From positions 61,691,001-61,755,000 of the forward strand of contig NC_133026.1 in the NCBI RefSeq assembly GCF_048771995.1: a DNA stretch of 64,000 nucleotides, written 5' to 3'. The stretch is from Taeniopygia guttata. Its lineage: Eukaryota > Chordata > Aves > Passeriformes > Estrildidae. This document shows positions 48,701-60,317 of the stretch, piece after piece. Below the pieces are notes generated by a model. That model did not search any database and had not been told where the DNA came from. It saw nothing but the letters and a program-made list of their open reading frames with translations. Position 1 is the stretch's first letter; every line of letters begins with the position of its first letter. The translations under genes were made by a program, and so were the position numbers.

Positions 48701-50593
48701 CTGCTATTAAGAAGGGGAAAGAACCCACAAAAACATTGCTCTTCCCCATTGAAGAGGAGGCTAATAGTGTGCCACGCTGCTTGAAAGAGCTCTGACATTT
48801 TGAAACAGGTCATAACGAGGAAAACAATAGCATGGTGCAAGAGCACAAATGTGTAATGACTATGTTCTCTCCATCCTTCCTCATACTCTCCCCTCTGGCC
48901 CTGGAATAGAGGGCAAAGGCCTAGAGCATCCAGATGTATGGAGGTATAACTTCCTGAAGGAAACAGCAATGTTTACCTCCTATGCAAGGCTGGAGAATAT
49001 GTGAATTAGTAACTTTCTGAAGCTGTCAGTAGATAACCTGAAAAACGATCATTAATATGTTTGGATATTTAGAAGGGACCATGTATTCTGTAGCCATTTG
49101 TCTGATTTTATGAGAGGGTATTTGCACTCTGTAGAAGTCTTCTCTGAAGGTGGTTTTGAGAGTCAATGAAGACAGGAGAATTTAGTCAAGAGAAAATGTT
49201 TCCTTTTCAGGATGTAAATGAAAGATGGAACCATATTCACCCCATCATTAAAGAGCTACTGCAGCGCTCAGCAAAGTTGCAACAAGCACTCTTGCCAAAA
49301 TCACAACTTAGCACCTCAATTTTGGCTGGAGGTGGATTTCAACTTTGTTTTTGTCTACTTCAGACTTAAAAGGCAAAAAGCCTGGCTTGACAAAAGGACT
49401 GACTCTGTGGCCTGTTATTAAAAGAAACACCTACCCCAGCCCAGGGAAGTGTTGTGCAAAATGTGGAGTCTGGTTAGAAGCACTACCCTTCTATGTAAGG
49501 CTGTGGTCGTTCTCCTTGCACTTGTGTAGGAAGTTTCACCTTGCGCACTTCTTAAGGCACGGTGTGAAAAATGAAGGCCATATGAATCTGAGTCCTTTAT
49601 ATGTTCCTTTTCTGGGGTGGAATTTCTTTTTCTGAGGGTCTTCTGTTCCTGAAACATCCAGCCCTTAAGAATTACCCTTTTGAAAAATGGATTGGGGTAG
49701 AAAAACCTTCAAATTCTCAAGACAAAATTCCATCCAACTTTTTTTGATCTTCTCAGCATCTAGTATGATACAAAGGGCTGCACTGTTTTGCTTAGAAGCT
49801 TTCACTAAAGATTTGTGTTGAACTGGGTTTTGTAGCTAGCACTGCTGTGCTGAGCTGGATGTTGAATAAAATTATTGATTTCAGGGGATTCCTTCCTGAG
49901 TAGCATTATGGATGCTGATGGGATACTTATGCTATCTTATGGGTGATTTGGAAGGTAAGCTGAAAGCAAATTTTGGGCTTCATCAGATCTGCTTGGTGAA
50001 AATTTGGGTTAATAATTCTGATGGGAAAATAACAATCAAAAGGCCGTCCTGCTGGCATGCTTCCACTGAGACACAAGAGTCAAACACTTTGCCTCTGCTG
50101 TAGAGGAGAATAGGCACAGTATTATTGTATTATCCTGCTGCATGGAACCTATGTAATAAATGCAAGCTGTTATCTACAGATCACTTTGCAAGCTTATTCT
50201 CTGAGTTCATGTTTGGCAGCCATTAATTCCTCAAGTGCACAAATTTCTGCTTAAACCTCTCCTTTGAATGAATTTGGTCTTATTCCATTCAAGAGAAATT
50301 TATGCAGGTCTGCAGCTCATCAGGTTAAAATTTGAAGAGATTTAGGAAAGTGGCTAGGACTAACATTATTCAGGTAAACATTTTAATTACTATCTACCAT
50401 AGCCAGGGTGGGATACAGAGAAGATGCCCAAAATATTTGATGAAAATATTTTGATTGTCAGGTAGGATTTTTTTTTTTTCTGTTTTAAAGCAAGTTTAAA
50501 CATTCAAAGCCTGAAAGAGATGAATCAGTTATAGTGGGGGGAGGGAAGTCTCAGGAACAAAATAGGTTCATTTGGAAAGCTAAATCTCTCCTC

Positions 50594-50617
50594 AAAAAAA
50601 AAAAAAAAAAAAAAAAA
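50594..50617. repeat. A24 homopolymer
   Basis: Uninterrupted A run in unique AT-rich DNA. The preceding 200 bp shows no SINE or retrogene features I recognise. Confidence 0.9.
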
Positions 50618-51169
50618 GCTTAAAACCAGAGCCCAGTTTGAATCTGAATTCATATGCAATTCTGCTCAGGCTGGTGTTTCCACCAGCCATATGAAGAACC
50701 TGCAGCGGGGTTGGAGCAGTCAGCATGGGATGTTTTCAGGTCCTCTCACATGCTGATAGAGACTTATTTTGCTCCCTGGTCCTGTCAAGCTTTCTTTGAC
50801 TACTTTTTGCCTGTGCAGTGTGTAAAAATCCCACAAGTATCATCACAAATGGCACCCATCCAACAAACATGCTGTGGGTGATGTGGGTGATGCAGGCACT
50901 GGTAGGGCTAAAAGGCCATGGCGCCAAAGTGTTGGCTCACTGCTGATGTGTCAAATATCACAAGGCAAAAGGCTTTGTCTCTCTTCTGTCATCCTGATTT
51001 ATTAGACGTTAAGAAAGACAAAGTACCCAGACATACAAACATCGCTGTTTTGGGCAGGTCTGTGAAATAGTTAATGCGCTTGTTCCACACAAAAATGTAA
51101 AGTGTCGGTTCTCTGATTACCTGCTGCTGGAAAGTGTTTGGACAGGTGCTGTGTTTCACCAGCCGTCTG

Positions 51170-51590
51170 TCACCGCTGACAGCTCGGATTTATGGCTGTG
51201 CACCGGGGCCGGCCGTCCCCCTTGGCCGAGTCCCGGGCAGGGGCGGCGGGCCGGTGTCTCTGCCCGCCCGGCGGGGCTGCTGCGGTGCCTCGGCCGTGTG
51301 CGCGGGGAGACCGGACAGCACCGGCACAGCGGCTTTTTCCTGCCCGCGCCTTCATCCGCTCGGAGCGCGAATGGGACAATTTCCACCCAAAGGTCAACAG
51401 GGCGAAATTCGTCTCTTGCCTCCTCTTAGGAGGATGATGCTCAAGCAGGAGCGGGGAGAGTAGAGCCTCCCTACCCTTCAGCAAGCGAAAGCCGCACAGC
51501 CCCGCCGCCGAGCGGGCTCCGGACAGCAGGCGATACCCGCCCCCTGCTCCCATCGCCCCGCACCGGTCCCTGGGACCACTTTAAACCCTT
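51170..51590. promoter_or_regulatory. Isolated CpG island about 2 kb past the FOXQ1 3' end
   Basis: A sharply bounded block of about 420 bp, rich in CpG, between AT-rich flanks. Overlapping open frames in several phases are what GC-rich DNA yields by chance, and no protein family is recognised. It may be a promoter of a non-coding transcript or a distal regulatory island. Confidence 0.6.
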
Positions 51591-52123
51591 ATCTCGACCG
51601 TCTGAGGAAATCCAAACAAGGGCTAAGAAAGGACCGCGAGGACACGGATATCCCTGTTATGTACTGTTTGACATATGTTTCTCGACATATCAAAAAATGG
51701 AGTTTCATATAAGATAAATACAGAATAGAATACTTATTAACAAGGGCTATATAGAACTCTGCGGGCTTTTTTTTTTTTTTTCTTTTTGTTGTTCTTTTTT
51801 CATAAGTAAAAAAACATGTCATCCTGTTAAGAACACCTTTACACACAATTCATCCCTATTCACGCTTAAATACATCAGATTAAAATACACACTTGTGGCT
51901 ATAACAACAAATTCCACTTTCCATCAAGATACTTTTAACATACCCTGAACTATGACCTTTACAGATGGACAAAAGCAAAAGATCCTAGGAGTTGCATGTT
52001 AACAGGTCATATGGACTCCTATAAAAAAAAAGATGGTAAAATACAAACCAGAGGAAAGAGCAGATTATGGAAGGGTAGATTAATATTTGCACAGAGCCTT
52101 GAAGGCAGAATGATAGTGAAGTA

Positions 52124-52159
52124 GTGTGTGTGTATGTGTGCGTGCGTGTGCGTGTGTAC
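52124..52159. repeat. Imperfect (GT)n microsatellite
   Basis: GT repeats with AT and GC interruptions (gtatgtgtgcgtgcgtgtgcgtgtg). Confidence 0.9.
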
Positions 52160-52962
52160 ATAAAAACCAATTCCTTCAAGGGTTGGATTACTTCATACAT
52201 TAGTCACTAATCTCTCGCAATGTTCTGATGGATGTTATGGTCTGAGCTTAACACACCGTGAAATCTGTTTGAGCTGTATTGAAACGAGTCGGTGTTTTCG
52301 GCCGCAGATTGTTCTGTTTGAAGCTTTCCTTTCACAACACACCTCTGCTATTCGGAATAATTTTTGCGAGTAGGGTAGAAGCTAGTCAGCCACTGAATCT
52401 CGGCGCTGAGGGAAAAAGAGGTGGGAGAGAAACTCCAAGGTCCGAAATAGGTGTAATTAAAAATTCTCTTTGACATCGTTTTTTTAGTGCTTACAGAGGA
52501 CTTGGAGGGGAAAAAACCCCGCCGATTTTCATAATTTTAAAAGTATTAATTAAAACAAACAACCGAACAAACGAACCCCGAATGATCATTTCAGCATTTC
52601 TATAAACCCTTCGAGTTCGGGGACGACAATGATTTGTAATTCAGCAGCACAAGCAGTTAGCCCTCCCAACTTTTCCTTTTTCCGACTTAGCCTTTCTGAG
52701 GCTTTGCTGGTCACTTCTGACAATACAAATCAGCCTTAACATAACGCCAGTCGGGAGAAGGCAACGCGTGTGAACTTTTTATTACCAGCAGATACTTCCC
52801 AGCTTTCATCCGCTGCGGATTCGCCCTCTCTAAGTGCCACCGGGCATGTCTCCACCAGAAGCAGCCAGAACCCGGTAGTGCCAAAGACCCTCCTGAAGTG
52901 AATTTTCCTTGGACCGAGAGATGACAACAGGATTACATTTCGCCTGCTTTCCTTCGTGAGAA

Positions 52963-53107
52963 AAACAACAACAACCACCAAAAAAAAAAAAAAAAAAAAA
53001 GACCACCAAAAAACCAACCAACCAACCAACCAAAAAAAAAAAAAACAAAAACCCACAAAAAACCAACAAAACAACCCACAACAAAAAACCCCCAAAAATC
53101 CCAAAAA
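52963..53107 (+). repeat. A/C low-complexity tract with (AACC)n core
   Basis: A run of about 21 A near 52980-53000, then four to five AACC units (about 53013-53031), another A13 run and further AC-rich words. Open frames through it encode only Lys/Asn/Pro/Thr low complexity. Confidence 0.9.
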
Positions 53108-53517
53108 GGCGGGGTACGAAAAAAGAAAGGCAGGCAGATGTACAGGATTTTCATAGGCTTCCCCTACGTCAAGGGGTTTGCCTTCAAATCTCTCCGCCTG
53201 CAAATCGCTAGCATTTCTGCAGGGATGAGTCCCGGAGAAAAATTCTGATTTGACTCGAGGAATTGCAGAGGACTTTCATACCTGGCGGCAGCCCCAGAGG
53301 AGAACCTCTCATCTCCCGTGACTAAAATAAGGCGGGTCCATAGGTAACACCTCTACCCGCCGGCAGGGATGGGGTTGAAAGGGCGGGCAGCCCTGCTGCC
53401 CCCGCGGCCCTAGCCAAGCTTCTCGGTCAAGGTTGTCCCACGGGAAGCTTCCCTCACTCACGCCAGCACAGACATCACGCTCTTCTCCTTATTACCGCCT
53501 TTATTTAAGGGGCAGCT

Positions 53518-53523
53518 TTTATT
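53518..53523 (-). terminator. FOXQ1: FOXQ1 polyadenylation signal AATAAA
   Basis: Minus-strand AATAAA about 860 nt beyond the stop codon. A second AATAAA lies at 53500-53505. Both are followed on the minus strand by a GU-rich run within about 50 nt (gtgatgtctgtgctggcgtg), as expected of a cleavage-stimulating element. The implied 3'UTR length is close to what I recall for mammalian FOXQ1. Confidence 0.6.
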
Positions 53524-54171
53524 CGGGGGAAAGGAGAAAGGAAAAAAAACCGGAAAAACATGGTGGCCGAGCGTCAATAAAATGCACACGCACATATATT
53601 ACATACAAACACAAAAATAAAATGCGGAAAAAATGTCTCCTTTTTTTCCAATAGCAATGGTCTTGGCCATAAATTTAGAACGCCAGCCAGTACAGGAGAC
53701 AACACCTGACATTTCCTTGAGCCCTTTCCCCTCTCCCGCCCCCTCCAATAATTAATTAAAAAAGCTGCACTCTCTTCGTGTTATAAATAATTTAATATCC
53801 TCCCTTCCCAGGAAAAGCTAGTTGCCGGACAGGAGAAAAGGTTTCTTTTGGCACAGTGATGCATTGCTTTGCAGTACAGACCTACGGCTCCACAGCAGAC
53901 CCCTGCCCCTTCCCCTCCTCTCTCCCTGCTCTTCCCGGCCCCCTCCCTCCTCCCCGCCCTCCCAAGCGCACAGCGCATCCCCCAGCGGCCGCCACCGCGC
54001 CCCTCCGCGGGGCACCCGGCTCTGCTGCCCCAGGCTTCGGTAGCAGGAGATGTGGGGACAAGAGAGGGGCATACAAAGAGATGGCGAGGGACTAGCTTAA
54101 GTCAAGTAGTCTCAACGAACAGTAAGAAGCACTTGAGGCTCATGGCTATGTCCAAACCGACAGTTGTTTGA

Positions 54172-54220
54172 TTTTTTTTTCTTCCCCCCCCCCCCCCCCG
54201 CCTTTTTTTTTTTTTTTTTT
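54172..54220. repeat. T9 / C16 / T18 homopolymer block in the FOXQ1 3'UTR
   Basis: Plus strand T9 (54172-54180), ctt, C16 (54184-54199), gcc, T18 (54203-54220). The transcript therefore has A18 GGC G16 AAG A9 roughly 165-215 nt after the stop codon. Confidence 0.9.
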
Positions 54221-54279
54221 GGCTTAAGTTAAACCCACTGTCATTTCACTAAGGCACAGTCACCGAGGCTTTTGCTTGG

Positions 54280-56290
54280 AGGCTGTGGTCGCCTCTGGAG
54301 TTAAAGTGCGGGATCCAGAGCCTCCTCCTTTCCCCCTCCACGCCTCCCCGGGCAGGTCCCTCGCAGGGGAGGAGGGGGGCTCCATTAAGCCAGCGGGGTC
54401 TCCACGGCGTACGGCTGGAACGAGGCCGAGCCCCCCGCCGCCGGCGGCAGCGGCCCGGTGAGCCGGAGTGGCCCGTAGAGGGGGGAGCCGGGCGGCGGCC
54501 CCCGCCCGCCCTTGGGGAGGCCGGCGTGGAACAGCGGCGCCCGCGGCCGCTCCGCCAGCGGCGGCGCCTTCCCCGGGGCCAGCGCGGGCCGCCCGCCCCC
54601 CAGCAGCAGCGGCGGCGGCGGCGACGGCTCCCCCAGCCCGTAGGCGCAGAGCTGCAGGAGGCCCCCGCCGTAGAGCGCGGCGGCGGGCGGGGGCTGCGCG
54701 GCAGGTGGGTACGGCAGCAGCGGGTAGGGGCCGGGCAGCAGGTGCGGGGGCGCGGGCGGCGCCGGCCACAGCAGGCGGGCGTGCGGCGTCGGCGGCGGCT
54801 GCGGGGCGGCGCGGGGTCCTGCCGGCCGCTGCAGGAGGCTCTCGATGGCGAAGGAGCTGGAGAACTTGGCAGCGCCGCCGCCCGCCGGCCGCGCCCCGCC
54901 GCCCCCCGCCGCTGCCTCCTTGGCGCCCGGCGCGCAGTGACAGGGCGAGGAGGCGCAGCGGCACCGCGGCGAAGCGCCGGGGGACGCGGCGCCCGCTCCG
55001 GCCGCCTCCTGCGGCACTTGCGGCGGGACGCCGGCGGCGGGGCGGGCGGGCTGCGGCGGCGGGGCGGCGCGGCTGAGGCGCTTGCGGCGGCGGCGGAAGA
55101 CGCCGTCGGCGAAGGTGTACTCGCTGCTGGGGTTCAGCATCCAGTAGTTGTCCTTGCCCCAGGGCCGCGCCGGGTCGCGCAGCACCTTGACGAAGCAGTC
55201 GTTGAGGGAGAGGTTGTGGCGCACCGAGTTGCGCCAGCCGGTGTAGGCGCCGCGGAAGAAGGGGAAGCGGCTCATCAGGTAGTCATTGATCTCGGCCAGG
55301 GTCAGGCGGCCGCCGGCCGAGTCGCGGATGGCCATGGCGATCAGCGCGATGTAGGAGTAGGGCGGTTTCGGCCGCCGCGTGTAGGGTTTCCCCTTGGCGC
55401 TCTCGGCAGGCGGCGGTGGAGGGGGCTGCGGCGAGGGGGGCGGCGGCGGGGGATGCCCAGGCCGCCCGGCCCCGCCGCCCGGGCTGTTGGCCGCGCAGTC
55501 ACCGTCCGAGCCCAGCTCGCTCTCCGCCGGAGCCGGGGAGAGCGAGCCGCTGCCTTCCTGGTCGCTGCCGGTGCTCAGCTTGTCCTCGTAGTGCTGCGAG
55601 AACACCTCCAGCTTCATGGCGGCGGCGCCGCCGGCCCCCCCGCACCCCGCTGGGCGGGCGCGACCCCCGCCCCTCGGCACGGCCTCAAGGGAGGCGGGAG
55701 GCAGCGAGGCGACCCAGGGGCTTTCTGTCCCTTCGCCGGCTTGGACAGCTCCGCGGCGGCAGGCGAGACCGTCAGGGCACGGCAGCGGGGCTCGGCGCCC
55801 GCCTCAGCCCGCCGGCCCGGGGTCGCTAGCACCACCCTTCGCGGCCGGTGGGCGCCGAGGACGGGCTGCGGTGCCCTGCCGCCCTCGGGACTGGGCGATT
55901 CCTCCGGGCTTCTACCTTCTTCTTCCTCCACTGAGGTGCTCGCTCTCCTTTCGCCCCCCTTTTTGTCCTTCTCGCTCTTTACTCTCGCTGCTCCATAGGG
56001 CCGAAGGAGAGGGGCGAGGCGGTCCCCGTGGAGCCGGTGAGAGTAGAGGGCGGACGGGCGGGCGGCTGCCAGAGCCGGCACTTCTCCGTGTCCGGCCGGG
56101 TTCGGTCCTCCTCGGGGGCGCTGCCGCTGGTACCGGTCGGCGCTCCCCGGGCGCGGGGAGAAGCTCTCGAGGGCCGTCGGGGTTACTCCGCTCTCTCCGC
56201 CTTCGACCCCTTGTCAGTGCCGGGACGCCGGGCTGGCTCCTAGCTGCGAGGCGGGCAGCAGAAGGGTTATTAGAGTTATTAGTGTTATTG
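54280..56290. promoter_or_regulatory. FOXQ1: CpG island over FOXQ1 coding region, 5'UTR and promoter
   Basis: Extreme G+C and CpG density from near the stop codon through the ATG to about 56290, where composition drops sharply to AT-rich. The start of transcription should lie between about 55640 and 56330. A TATA-like TTATAATGG on the minus strand near 56347-56355 sits at the island edge, but its use is uncertain. Limits are by eye. Confidence 0.8.
54385..55617 (-). CDS. FOXQ1: FOXQ1: forkhead transcription factor Q1, single exon, 410 aa
   Basis: Nuclear forkhead factor, known in mammals from hair-follicle, gut and other epithelia. Start chosen at ATG 55617 (MKLEVF, as in mammals) with an excellent Kozak context GCCGCCATGA; the frame is open further up but only by a GTG. 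Seen in order: acidic/Ser N-terminus with [13 protein letters not shown] (34-46), as in human; a Pro run (56-70); the forkhead domain at about 82-182 with [19 protein letters not shown], recognition helix [15 protein letters not shown] (128-142), [11 protein letters not shown] and the basic end RRRRKRL; a Gly/Ala/Pro-rich linker; the conserved [10 protein letters not shown] motif (251-260); LCAYGLGEP (323-331); and the C-terminus PYAVETPLA, compared with VETLLA in human. No intron, as usual for FOXQ1. Human is 403 aa. Confidence 0.97.
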   Translation of the reverse strand: MKLEVFSQHYEDKLSTGSDQEGSGSLSPAPAESELGSDGDCAANSPGGGAGRPGHPPPPPPSPQPPPPPPAESAKGKPYTRRPKPPYSYIALIAMAIRDSAGGRLTLAEINDYLMSRFPFFRGAYTGWRNSVRHNLSLNDCFVKVLRDPARPWGKDNYWMLNPSSEYTFADGVFRRRRKRLSRAAPPPQPARPAAGVPPQVPQEAAGAGAASPGASPRCRCASSPCHCAPGAKEAAAGGGGARPAGGGAAKFSSSFAIESLLQRPAGPRAAPQPPPTPHARLLWPAPPAPPHLLPGPYPLLPYPPAAQPPPAAALYGGGLLQLCAYGLGEPSPPPPLLLGGGRPALAPGKAPPLAERPRAPLFHAGLPKGGRGPPPGSPLYGPLRLTGPLPPAAGGSASFQPYAVETPLA

Positions 56291-56579
56291 TCATTATCTC
56301 TCCCTTCCCCTGTGGTTGTGTGTCTCTCCACCACTTTCAGACCAGCCCATTATAACGCCGGCGAGAGGCGGAGCCAGGACAAAGATCTGAAAGGATGGTG
56401 GGTGGAGAAGCAAGGTAGCAAAGGTGGGTATGCCCTAATAAGCCGTATCAGAGCCGTAATTAGCCAAGATGACAGCAAGGTCTTGTTGGAAAGTTATTTT
56501 ACGAAACTTGTTTGTATTTTCTCCTGCCAGGTCCCTCCCCTTCCCGGGTATTTCGAACGAAGCCGCAGTTCGGCGCGAC

Positions 56580-56800
56580 TAAGCAGAGCCGGCCCGCCTC
56601 CCAGGTGTAAAATGCAGAATGACTTATAGGTGGCAGAGCTGAACCTGTTACAGCAGTGATTTATTTTAATAGCGCTGTATAAAGCAACAAGTTGTAATAT
56701 GACAGCTCAACAACCTGTTGGAAAATAATACCTGGCTTTGCAGTTGTGAATTCCTAATGATTTATGTAGCCTGACAAAACAGTTTTAATCCTGGTCTTCT
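56580..56800. promoter_or_regulatory. Candidate conserved element upstream of FOXQ1 with paired AACCTGTT sites
   Basis: Non-repetitive AT-rich stretch about 1 kb upstream of the FOXQ1 ATG. It holds two exact AACCTGTT octamers at 56642-56649 and 56712-56719, same orientation and 70 bp apart, resembling the grainyhead-like consensus AACCGGTT with one change. Between them are TTATTTTAAT and CAAGTTGT words. Conservation is inferred from texture and position, not measured. Confidence 0.35.
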
Positions 56801-59800
56801 CTTTCCTTCTGTCATAAGCACACCTGGTGCAGAGGTAGAATGGGAAGGTAGGCAATGCTTTGGAGTTTTGCTATGAGAAAGTTAATCAAAGCCTTAACCT
56901 CAGTTTTACATGTGCTACTGTTTCTGTAGTAGCATTGCTTAAGCTCTTCTGGTTGGTGTGTTTGTAACCTCTCTCTTACAACTGCCACTCTCTAGTAAAA
57001 CCTTTTATTGTGTAGGTTTTGGATTTGGTTGGGTGTTTTTTTGTTTGTTTGTTTGGCTTTTTTTGGTTTGGTTTTTTTTTTTTCTCCCCATAAAACTTGG
57101 GACAATGTGTTCTGCGATTTTACCTAGACACTCTTCTTTCTAAAAAAATTAGTTATCCTTTTTTGTTTTGTTTTTAGGTTTAAGTTGTCAGGGTCTTGCC
57201 TTCCTTCAGAGTTTTTTTTTTTTCTCCTTCAACTTTATGCTAGATAGAACAACTCAATGAAGAAAGCTAGCTGGTAGTATCTTCTCTGAAAACTCCCTGT
57301 TTTGCTCACTGTTCAGAGTCCATTGCAAAATGCCATTTCACTTCATGTGGCAGTAGCACTGGCGTCTGCAAAACAATAACAAAAGCATCAGCAGAAATCC
57401 TGTGTGGTGCTTATGTTTTATTTCTCATATGTATGCTTCAAATTTTGTGTCCTGGAGTAAGAACTGGATTGCTCCATATTTTCCAAAAGCAGTCTTTTTA
57501 AGTCGGACCTTATTTTAGAATAAATACATAATGCAGAGCCACTCTGGTTAGAACTGTTCCACTGTGGTCTGGCTCTCAAGGAGTATTGGAGACAAAGATG
57601 AAAAAAGACAGGTTTAAAAGACTGAGAGGAGAAACAAACAGCTCTACTTTCTATCTTGATCTCTCTTGAATAGAATTTATGTTCCCCCACACACACCTGC
57701 ATTTTGTTTCAAAGCTTTGCCATTTCTTCAGTCTGCATGGGTTTACATGGTAAATGCTGAAGAGTGGAGAGGTTTTTCTGTCCCTCTCGTTGCATTCTTG
57801 ACAACTTTAATAGAAATAATAATACGCTGGATGTCTTGCTCTTCTCACAAAAGCTGCACCAGTTGAGAAAAGCAGGCAATTCAGAAAGACAAAAATAAGA
57901 GGAGGGAGACCTCTCTTGGTTCACTGTTGTTGTTGTCTCCGCAAAATGTAAACTGAAATCCTTCAGTTTAAGTGTTGCGTTAGCTGTAGGTGCCAATATT
58001 TGTGTTTAAGGGTATGGGAAAAAGGTATCGTTCCTTCCAAAACTCATATTTTCTACGGTGATGCCAATGGCACGGGTAGGTTTGTTCCTCTTCCTGCTTT
58101 TGTTGTAAATAGCAGTGAAGTAGCGATGATTTGCTAGCTTGCCTTTGATGTTTATTTTATTACCGTTCCACTATTTGTGTGGAAAATGTACACATTGTCT
58201 CTTATCTTTAGTCAAAGAACTTAAAAAGTCATTCAAATGCTGTAGGTAAACACATCAGACATAACAGAAGCTTTTTCACAGCCATACTTCAAGACTAGGA
58301 GTGGATGGCAAAGCTGGTTTTGCAAGATTCAAGAGGGGACAGAAGCTTGTACTCAAAATAATACAAAGATAGCTATTAATGGGTGGGAGCAGGGAACCTT
58401 TCTAAGATCAGCACTGATTCTTGTTGTGGCTCAAGGCCCCTTTGCTATCGCTGAACCAGTGCCTGTTGTAAACTGTCCTTTGAAATCTCTGGTGGCTCTG
58501 ACCTGAGAAAATATATGAAAGGTACTTATGAAAGGTCTGTGCAGGGTTTAAATAGAGCTTTCCTGGCCTGAGTGAGAGCAATATCAATCCCATGGCTAAC
58601 ACTGCCCATGAAACACAAGCGAAGTTGTAAGAAGTGGTGAAATAATCCAACTACTCCCATCTCTCACCACTGAGAGTATATGTAACCTCAAGTCTTTTCC
58701 TGCTATAGTTTTTAAAAAGGCACAGTATTGCCTTCAGGTTTATAAAGATTAACACAATCATCGGAAAAACTGATTCTGTTAAGTAAACTTCACATCAAAA
58801 GCACTTTGATGTGCTGTATTATAGCAAAGCCAAACACCCCACCCCCATCACCCCAAGAAAAACCTCCAAAAACCTCTAGTGAAGCAAGGTAAAAAAAAAT
58901 CCAATTCTTTGTTCTAAAATGAAATGTCTCTTCCTCTTTAGATCAGCAGAGCAGGACTTTTTTTGGTGTACGATTCTCTCTTTTCCTACCCAAAACAGTA
59001 TCCAGTCAAAGACAAATGGAGAAATGTGAATGGTCACTTGAAAATCACATGATCAGTTTTGCTTCCCATTTTCTGTAGTATTTCACTCAATTCAGAAATA
59101 GTCTGCCAATGGGTATTTGGAAATAAGGTTGTATAGTCCTTTGCAGTTTGCTCAAGCTACCAATTACAAAAATATTCCTTACTAAATGTAGAAAAATGCT
59201 ACACTGTCTGGTGGTTGTGAGTGTATTTTTAGTTGATCCAGTTATGTTGTCTCCATGGCATTTTAAACCATAGAGACATATGTTTTTTAGTTCAGCAAAC
59301 ATCATTCAAAGGTGTGTCTTGGTATGTTTTTGGTTCAAATTTTTAAAAAAAATTATTTCTTCTAGGTTTTTTTCCCACCAATTCTTTCTTTCTTCTCTTT
59401 TCTGCCTTCTGTCTCTCCAGACCACTAACTGTTGATTAGAGAGGGTTTCTAGGTAAGGTCATAGAAGAACAACTGGTCAATAAATGTCTCTGTGGTGTCT
59501 GAGAAACCTACCACTATAGCTAGTGGTAGGCAAGATTTTTGTGCACCTGAGATGTCCAGCACACCAGCTGGACAAAGTGCTCCATCATCTCTTCTCCTCC
59601 TGTGGCAAGCTGCAGGACTGCACTGCCTTGCCAGGGGCGATCAGACTGGACAATGCAATACACTGCGTGAGAAACAATGGAGAAGTTCAAAGAGTTCGCT
59701 CTGGATGGGCTGCTCACAGCAGGAGATGTGCCTAGCATGCATAAATGAACTACAGTCTCTGAAGGCTGGCTAATTGCACTATGTATATTTTTGTAGTTGA

Positions 59801-60317
59801 AGGAAATCCAGCTAGAGGCTGAGGTGTAAGAAAGGAGGTTAGTGGAAATTCCTTTAGACCTTGAGAGGAAGAGTTTGATCACTGAAGCAGAATGCATGTC
59901 TGTGTGAATTCCCTCATTGGGAAAGACTGGCACTTTTTCAGAAGGACATCCATTCCCTGTGGGTAGAGATTTTCTGGTGTTTTTGGCAAGTACTAAGAGC
60001 TGAATTTACAATGGGGAGTTCCATTTCAACTTTGTTTCATGCATTCTTTATTTTCTTGGGAGACATTACTCAGAATGAAATTTTCCCATGCTGAGAGCTT
60101 AGTATCACTTCCTCCCTGTGCCCACTTCATGTTCCATAAAAAATGTCTGCACCTAAGCAATTTTCTTTTTCTCCAGAGCCCTGGATTGTGACAGAATGGG
60201 CAGGCACAGATTTCCTCCTGTGAAGGAAGTGACATTATTGTTCTTGTTATTAATGCTTAGTACTGGAGAAAAAATTCCAGATTCTTACACCATCCTTTTC
60301 ACCGGCAAATCTCAGAG

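Larger units (their letters stand above)
28000..51165. other. AT-rich intergenic DNA between FOXQ1 and FOXF2
   Basis: Composition changes at about 28 kb from CpG-rich to AT-rich and CpG-poor. No exon, tRNA or retrogene was recognised. Open frames are short and lack family motifs (for example the 107-codon frame at 40630-40953). Seen inside: old repeat relics, a (CA)13 at 29924-29949, a CATGTATC triplet at 30074-30098, T25 at 31804-31828, a (TTG)n run at 40223-40242 and A24 at 50594-50617. A perfect CArG-type CCATAAAAGG lies at 29883-29892. Confidence 0.65.
51600..53480. other. AT-rich stretch between the isolated CpG island and the FOXQ1 3' end
   Basis: No gene recognised. 51600-52480 is unique, low-GC DNA that looks element-like in texture. 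It includes a T15 run near 51768-51782 and a (GT)n tract at 52124-52159. Beyond lies the A/C-rich low-complexity block at 52963-53107. Confidence 0.5.
53490..54384 (-). other. FOXQ1: FOXQ1 3' untranslated region
   Basis: Runs from the TAA to the paired AATAAA signals. The first 200 nt carries a striking homopolymer block (A18, G16 and A9 in mRNA sense; 54172-54220). The middle (53880-54070) is GC-rich, and the distal 300 nt is AT-rich with T-run and AATAA-type words. The boundary is inferred. Confidence 0.6.

Noticed and set aside
50594-50617. A24 run as the tail of a retrogene or SINE
   Set aside because: No gene-like or SINE-like sequence upstream, and no flanking duplication seen.
55618-55680. 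21-codon N-terminal extension of FOXQ1
   Set aside because: It begins with GTG, not ATG, lacks similarity to FOXQ1, and lies in GC-rich 5'UTR. The downstream ATG has an ideal Kozak context and the conserved MKLEVF start.
54526-55998. 490-codon plus-strand frame antisense to FOXQ1
   Set aside because: Composition-driven shadow in a CpG island; Arg/Gly/Ala-rich with no domain.
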